A stretch of 7,618 bases of DNA from a bacterium (lineage in GTDB: Bacteria; JAMCPX01): positions 1 to 7,618 of the forward strand of contig DAHXOM010000390.1 in NCBI GenBank assembly GCA_027364825.1, given 5' to 3'. Below, in pieces: positions 6,173 through 7,618 of this stretch. The notes beneath the pieces are model-generated. The model did not search any database. It worked only from the letters and a program-made list of their open reading frames with translations, and was not told the origin of the DNA. The position numbers were made by a program, and so were the translations under genes. Positions within the stretch are counted from its first letter, which is position 1. Every line of letters begins with the position of its first letter.

Positions 6173-7117
6173 TCAGGATTGTCTTACGGGGACAGGCAAA
6201 CTGCTCAGTATCTCTTCCAGCACCTTTTCCGGAGTGATTCCTTCAAGCTTTGACTGCGGCTTCACCATAATCCGGTGTGACAGGACCGGCACGGCAATAT
6301 GTTTTACTATGGACGGCTCCACAAATTTCACGCCCTGCAGCAGGGCCATCGCCTGGGATGCCCTCATAAGATAAATAGATCCTCTTGGGCTTGCTCCGAG
6401 ATTAAGGTGTTTGTGCTCACGCGTGGCATCGACGATCTGGACGATATACTCCTTGACGGATTTGTCCAGATACACGTCTTTTACCGCATCCTGCATTGTC
6501 TTCAACTCGTCCCCGGAAAGAACGGATGAAATCGAATGAATCGGGTGTTCCTTCACCTGCATTTCCATTACTTTCACTTCCTGATCAATCGAGGGATATC
6601 CAACCTTTATTTTCATAAAAAACCGATCGAGCTGCGCTTCAGGTAAAGGATATGTGCCCTGGAGCTCAATAGGGTTCTGGGTAGCAATTACCATAAATGT
6701 TTCAGGGAGCGGATAGGTCCTACCGTCTATCGTGACCTGCGACTCCTCCATGGATTCCAGCAAGCTGGACTGGGTTCTTGGTGTGGTCCTGTTAATCTCA
6801 TCCGCAAGAAGGATATTTGTAAATACCGGCCCGGACCTGAATTCGAATTCACCGTTTTTCTGATTATAGATGGATACACCCGTAATGTCCGACGGGAGCA
6901 GGTCCGGGGTAAATTGAATTCTTTTAAAATGAAGCGCCAGTGACCCGGCGATGGCCCTTGCCAGCATCGTTTTACCCAGGCCTGGTACGTCTTCGATCAA
7001 CAGGTGACCTCGGCACAGGAGGGTTATAACAGCCAGATCTATTACGTCTCTTTTCCCTACAATGACCTTTTCGATGTTTTCAGACAGTTTATTCAGACTG
7101 TTGTAAAAATCGGACAT
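6173..7117 (-). CDS. moxR: MoxR family AAA+ ATPase
   Basis: The 314-residue cytoplasmic ATPase is full length for the family. Visible motifs are Walker A IEDVPGLGKT (41-50), Walker B ILLADEINR (102-110), sensor 1 ATQNP (145-149), the arginine-finger region EAQLDRFF (160-167) and sensor 2 GASPRGS (241-247). All key residues are intact, so ATP hydrolysis is expected. MoxR proteins act as ring-shaped chaperones that mature or activate other complexes, usually with von Willebrand A proteins; here the adjacent DUF58 protein is the obvious partner and the transglutaminase a possible target. It is the first gene of the operon. No Shine-Dalgarno sequence precedes the ATG, and a near-consensus promoter ends 9 bases before it, so translation may start on a leaderless or nearly leaderless mRNA. 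No plausible alternative start exists before the conserved region. Confidence 0.96.
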   Translation of the reverse strand: MSDFYNSLNKLSENIEKVIVGKRDVIDLAVITLLCRGHLLIEDVPGLGKTMLARAIAGSLALHFKRIQFTPDLLPSDITGVSIYNQKNGEFEFRSGPVFTNILLADEINRTTPRTQSSLLESMEESQVTIDGRTYPLPETFMVIATQNPIELQGTYPLPEAQLDRFFMKIKVGYPSIDQEVKVMEMQVKEHPIHSISSVLSGDELKTMQDAVKDVYLDKSVKEYIVQIVDATREHKHLNLGASPRGSIYLMRASQAMALLQGVKFVEPSIVKHIAVPVLSHRIMVKPQSKLEGITPEKVLEEILSSLPVPVRQS

Positions 7118-7126
7118 AATTTGTTT

Positions 7127-7155
7127 TTCATATCTTTTTCATGTTTGTTTGTCAA
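7127..7155 (-). promoter_or_regulatory. Sigma-70-type promoter of the moxR operon
   Basis: On the minus strand a perfect -35 box TTGACA (7155-7150) is followed after exactly 17 bases by TATGAA (7132-7127), four of six matches to TATAAT. The -10 box ends 9 bases before the moxR ATG (7117), so the expected first transcribed base falls within about 0-4 bases of the start codon. No ribosome binding site is present, which fits a leaderless transcript. Confidence 0.6.
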
Positions 7156-7440
7156 TGAGGGATAAACGACTGTGGTAGCCAAGTGAAAATGTCAGTACTA
7201 TATCCTGTCATAAAGACAAGTACGCGGGACAAAAGCTGTAAAAAAAGTCTTAAACCCCCGTAGTTTGCTATAAAATGAGGAGTGAGACCTCATCCTAACC
7301 TTCCCCTAAAAGGGGAAGGAATTGCTACGCACTCCAGGGACCTTCTTGACATAGGGGAATTTTAAAACCTCTTTGTCGGGGTGATTTAAAAACAAATCCT
7401 CCCTATCCTCCCTTTAGCCCGTTAGCGACTGTCTTTAAAG
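7156..7440. other. Non-coding gap between the IS110 tail and the moxR promoter
   Basis: I see no gene here. Besides the double hairpin at 7275-7319, it contains a short tandem repeat of ATCCTCCC (7396-7403 and 7405-7412), a design common in dispersed intergenic repeats, and an A/T-rich stretch around 7237-7252. Part of it next to 7441 must belong to the non-coding end of the insertion sequence, but the boundary is not visible. Confidence 0.55.
7275..7319. repeat. Double hairpin, REP-like intergenic palindrome
   Basis: ATGAGG (7275-7280) pairs with CCTCAT (7288-7293) around 7 bases. Five bases later CCTTCCCCT (7299-7307) pairs perfectly with AGGGGAAGG (7311-7319) around AAA. The second stem is strong, but no T-tract follows on either strand, so it is not a classic terminator. 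Paired GC-rich stems of this type are usually multicopy intergenic repeats. It could also block read-through from the transposase gene into the operon. Confidence 0.55.
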
Positions 7441-7618
7441 TCAAGCATTTTTTATAGTCGCATTACATATAACAAGCAGTTTGCGCATTACTGCCACCAG
7501 TGCAACCTTCTTTGGCTTTCCTCGAGATACAAGGTTTTTATAGAATACGCTGAGCTCCTCGTTGTAACGTGCCGCTACAAGGGCTGCCATGTAAAGTGAT
7601 AACCTTACCGGTGTTCTG
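7413..7618 (-). mobile_element. IS110-family insertion sequence, 3' end, boundary approximate
   Basis: The element is inferred from its transposase C-terminus. IS110 elements generally lack obvious terminal inverted repeats and target duplications, so the right end cannot be fixed from one copy; the left coordinate given is a guess. Whether the element is intact depends on sequence beyond the window. Confidence 0.5.
7441..7618 (-). CDS. IS110-family transposase, C-terminal end only
   Basis: The frame reads 58 residues from the window edge to a TGA at 7443-7441. The sequence LSLYMAALVAARYN, SVFYKNLVSRGKPKKVALVAVMRKLL matches the C-terminal part of the IS110/IS116/IS902 transposase domain: a conserved LYMAALVA helix, then the GKPKKVALVAxMRKLL motif after the serine-containing region. 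IS110 enzymes carry a RuvC-like DEDD domain at the N-terminus, which lies outside the window. The stop comes soon after the motif. Another frame just past it reads MLDFKDSR before a TAA, so a small frameshift near the end is possible. The transposase reads toward the moxR operon, about 325 bases away. Confidence 0.85.
   Translation of the reverse strand, partial: RTPVRLSLYMAALVAARYNEELSVFYKNLVSRGKPKKVALVAVMRKLLVICNATIKNA

Noticed and set aside
6187..6195. GGGGACAG inside the end of moxR, like the intergenic repeat
   Set aside because: Only eight bases match and it is within conserved coding sequence; chance.

Overview
The window is bacterial. Every convincing gene reads on the minus strand, so in transcription order it runs from high to low coordinates. 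No rRNA, ribosomal protein or other taxonomic marker is present. The multi-gene moxR/DUF58/transglutaminase operon, NHL-type and Asn/Ser-rich exported proteins, an IS110-family tail and palindromic intergenic repeats would suit an environmental Gram-negative lineage such as Nitrospirota, anammox Planctomycetes or Desulfobacterota. That is an impression only.

Right edge (about 7441-7618): the 3' end of an IS110-family transposase, cut by the window boundary. Next to it is a roughly 320-base non-coding stretch with two adjacent perfect hairpins (7275-7319) and a strong sigma-70-type promoter (7127-7155). This promoter sits so close to the moxR start codon that the mRNA may be leaderless.

Core (2633-7117): a tightly packed three-gene operon. 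A MoxR AAA+ ATPase is followed after 1 base by a DUF58 membrane protein. That gene overlaps by an ATGA a 758-residue membrane-anchored transglutaminase-like protein with an intact Cys-His-Asp triad. This gene set is widespread; the ATPase and the DUF58 (von Willebrand A-like) protein are thought to act as a chaperone pair, and the transglutaminase domain probably acts outside the cytoplasmic membrane.

Intergenic 2266-2632: unusually rich in structure. It holds a nested hairpin, a sigma-54-like motif one base short of standard spacing, an AT-rich perfect palindrome, and the 3' half of a tRNA-Arg(UCG) gene whose T-loop carries 15 extra bases. The half-tRNA starts at the anticodon loop, a common crossover point of tRNA-integrating elements, so it is a candidate old attachment site.

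Left part (1-2265): looks accessory and somewhat more AT-rich. It carries a 424-residue exported Asn/Ser/Gly-rich protein of unknown function, an 87-residue lipoprotein that looks like an NHL-repeat protein contracted to one repeat, a 68-residue XRE-type regulator, and the first 14 codons of another gene with a good ribosome binding site. Two copies of a 15-base GGGGACAGC-containing motif lie between these genes.

I found no CRISPR array, toxin-antitoxin pair, defence cluster or complete RNA gene. The most unusual signals are the interrupted half-tRNA, the probably leaderless moxR transcript and the contracted lipoprotein.
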